Source: Pigoraptor chileana
Lineage: Eukaryota; Opisthokonta; Filasterea
Direction of reading: 5' to 3'
Length of the DNA: 60,634 nt
Assembly: GCA_943704495.1 (NCBI GenBank)
Contig: CALSCR010001298.1
Location: 1 to 60,634, forward strand
Shown: positions 58,854-60,634 of the stretch, piece by piece
Numbering within the stretch: the first letter of the stretch is position 1
How the letters are laid out: every line of letters starts with the position of its first letter
Translations under genes and position numbers: made by a program
The notes under the pieces: generated by a model
Told to the model about the DNA's origin: nothing
The model's input: the letters and a program-made list of their open reading frames with translations, nothing else
Database searches by the model: none

Positions 58854-60010
58854 CTTTCAGTTTTATAGAGTATGTATGTCTTAAATGTTGTTGATCCCCG
58901 ATAAACAACTGTTTGAATTTTTCACTTTGGTATCGGAGATGCTTTTATAGCCGCCGCGTGTTTGCGAGGGAAACCCGTGTATGTGCAAGTGTGATTGTGC
59001 ATTGTTGCGACACACTCACACGCACACACACACACACACACACACTCTCTCTCTCTCTCTCACACACACACACCGTATGACGTCCACCCATCTTTTCGTT
59101 GCAAATAGAGTACCAAAGTGGAGCATCACATTAAGATTACACTACTTATTGAAGTCTATATTACCTCAATTATTCTATTGTATGAGCAATTTTGCAATAC
59201 TAATTTCTACTATGTAGCAACCTTAAATACTCTATACAATTCCGATATATAACAAATTCATCGTCCAGCACTGCATCATGTGCACCCCCCAGTGAATTCT
59301 CGCACACCCAAAATAGGCGCTGTGAGTTCTCTCACGTGGTATCACGTGACTTTTATTGAATCCTGTTTGTTACTTCTGTTACGTCCTCCCCCACCGCGAA
59401 TTGTAACAAAAATGCACGTCCGGTCGGCCCCACACAACTAGCCCCTACTCAACCCACTCCGCGCTTATACTTCGTATAATTCTGGTGAGATGTCAAATTA
59501 TTCTGCTGGCTTCTCAATCCCTCATCACCAAGTTATTTGCCAAGACAGTAGTCGAACTGGCACAGCCGCCTCAGCTGCCGGCCATTGAACGGCGTCGACC
59601 GGCCCGGCACTGAGCACTCCGAACTGTGCTTTGTAATCTACATCACATCTGACCGATAAAGAATAGCACTTTTTACATGGATAAAAAAATGCGATGGACT
59701 GAATGATTGAACAAGCCGATGAAGGCAGCTCACGGTACATCACGTGTGAATGTCAGACTGTGAATAGCGATGTGTATTCATGTGTGATGAAGAGGGAGGG
59801 AATAAAAATTACACACACACACACACACACAAAAGTGTTTGTGACATTATGAGCTTGGGTCCCTCGACTGTTGCAAACTACGTGTATTACGTTCACGAGA
59901 GAGTGTGGAAGACGGAGTAAGACAAAACTAAAGCCAGTGTCGGCACACGCACTAGACACCCGTGGGTGATGCAAGGAGATGCAAGGCGATGCAAGGCAAA
60001 GAGGAACGGT
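58854..60010. other. Spacer upstream of PEPCK, downstream of the m-AAA gene
   Basis: It contains the PEPCK promoter, (AC)n and (CT)n runs at 59020-59075, CACGTG boxes at 59333, 59342 and 59739, a small GCCGGC cluster near 59577-59610 and a triple GATGCAAGG repeat at 59968-59998. No gene was recognised. Confidence 0.5.
58942..58949 (-). promoter_or_regulatory. TATA box of PEPCK
   Basis: The minus strand reads GGCTATAAAAGC about 90 nt upstream of the ATG at 58853. Confidence 0.6.
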
Positions 60011-60328
60011 TCACTCCTTCTTCGACGTGCTGTCCTTTGCGTCCTTGTCGCCGCTCTCCTTGGCATCCCCGCTGCTCTCCTCCTTACTCTTGGCATCGTC
60101 ATTTTCGTCACTGCCATCCTCGCCATCATTGTCTTCGTCCTTTTTGTCGGTGTCCTCAGATAGCCGCATGTTGCGGAGACCTGGCGGAAGCTCAAGATTC
60201 TCTTCCTCGTCGCCCGTTCCCGCCACAAACTCCTCATACGTGGACTTCTCAGGGAACGGCCGCTTGCCAACAACAGTGATCATGTCATCGCGATCAATCA
60301 CTTCCTTCTCGAGAAGGAGCTTTGCCAC
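60011..60328 (-). CDS. Mitochondrial m-AAA (AFG3/FtsH-type) protease, last exon (partial)
   Basis: m-AAA proteases are hexameric zinc proteases of the inner mitochondrial membrane that degrade misfolded proteins and process precursors. Only the last exon is in view. It opens after a TTTGCAG acceptor with [20 protein letters not shown] and continues [20 protein letters not shown], matching the AFG3L2 C-terminus (KEKTTFEEFVEGTG). [14 protein letters not shown] and a long acidic Lys/Asp/Ser/Glu tail to the stop follow. That tail, about 45 residues, is longer and more acidic than in human AFG3L2. The AAA and HExxH parts lie upstream, beyond the window. 60329-60634 appears to be intron with GT-rich repeats. 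Confidence 0.88.
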   Translation of the reverse strand: MAKLLLEKEVIDRDDMITVVGKRPFPEKSTYEEFVAGTGDEEENLELPPGLRNMRLSEDTDKKDEDNDGEDGSDENDDAKSKEESSGDAKESGDKDAKDSTSKKE

Positions 60329-60634
60329 CTGCAAAGTTAACCGGGGAAAGATGATGCTGAATGAGTAAATGCAAACTAGCATAAAGCACACCTCTGCACA
60401 CACAACTGTGCTCACCATTTGTGATAATGCACATATAATTGAGGGGGAAAGCAGAAGCACAGAGAGAGTGGGAGTGATACAGCATTCAAAGTGACATAGC
60501 ACTATGTTCAGAAGAGATCGAATCAGCTTCGTTGGCATTACCCATGAACTCCACTGAACGAGTGAGAGAGAGTGTGTGAATGTATGTATGTATGTATATG
60601 TATGCGTGTGTGTGCGTGTGTGTATGCGTGTGTG

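Overview
This window is eukaryotic nuclear DNA. Genes are dense and mostly multi-exon, with GT-AG introns whose exon phases I could join by eye. The standard code fits throughout, with one in-frame TAG that needs explaining (29293-29295). (AC)n/(GT)n microsatellites are very common, especially in introns. The gene set is housekeeping: NAC-alpha, BOP1, FANCM with an XPF-like C-terminus, SDA1, a SET/LSMT-type methyltransferase, a yeast PPX1/prune-type exopolyphosphatase, VPS35, an MTMR5/13 (SBF)-type DENN-myotubularin protein, GTP-type PEPCK and a mitochondrial m-AAA protease. A full-length FANCM with a degenerate ERCC4 domain, together with an SBF protein and GTP-PEPCK, would suit a free-living protist, possibly on the opisthokont/holozoan side. 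The SET protein looks closest to a plant-type family, so I leave the lineage open.

Layout. 1-918: 3' end of NAC-alpha (+). 1270-1956: small unrecognised gene (-). 3516-7823: BOP1 (-, 8 exons, 824 aa). 7824-12093: the largest gene-poor stretch, with three independent tandem duplications and paired TCACGTGA sites. 12094-21149: FANCM (+, 8 exons, 2378 aa). 21634-26480: SDA1 (-, 10 exons, 725 aa). 27648-29658: zinc-finger/poly-Q protein (+) with an in-frame TAG. 30754-33897: SET-domain protein (-, 6 exons, 643 aa). 34444-35206: small coiled-coil protein (-). 36000-38129: exopolyphosphatase (-), overlapping by 20 nt the end of a secreted protein gene (38110-39012, -). 40546-46246: VPS35 (+). 46933-47916: an intronless T5orf172/MUG113 (GIY-YIG-like) gene in a GCCGGC-rich island. 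49340-55708: SBF-type protein (+, 1932 aa). 56306-58853: PEPCK (-, 605 aa). 60011-60328: last exon of an m-AAA protease (-).

BOP1 and SDA1 both act in 60S ribosome maturation. VPS35 and the SBF protein both act in endosomal traffic. I see no operon-like logic otherwise.

The most interesting signals are: (1) a short dispersed repeat with a foldable hairpin, found in introns of BOP1, FANCM, SDA1 and VPS35 and downstream of the zinc-finger gene, always in the sense orientation of its host gene; (2) introns that carry (UG)n near one splice site and (CA)n near the other, able to pair; (3) a single TAG splitting an otherwise open frame with an AT-hook downstream; (4) the intronless, compositionally distinct T5orf172 island; (5) two same-strand genes overlapping at stop and start. 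All exon coordinates were joined by hand from splice signals, phase and remembered family sequence. No alignment was run.
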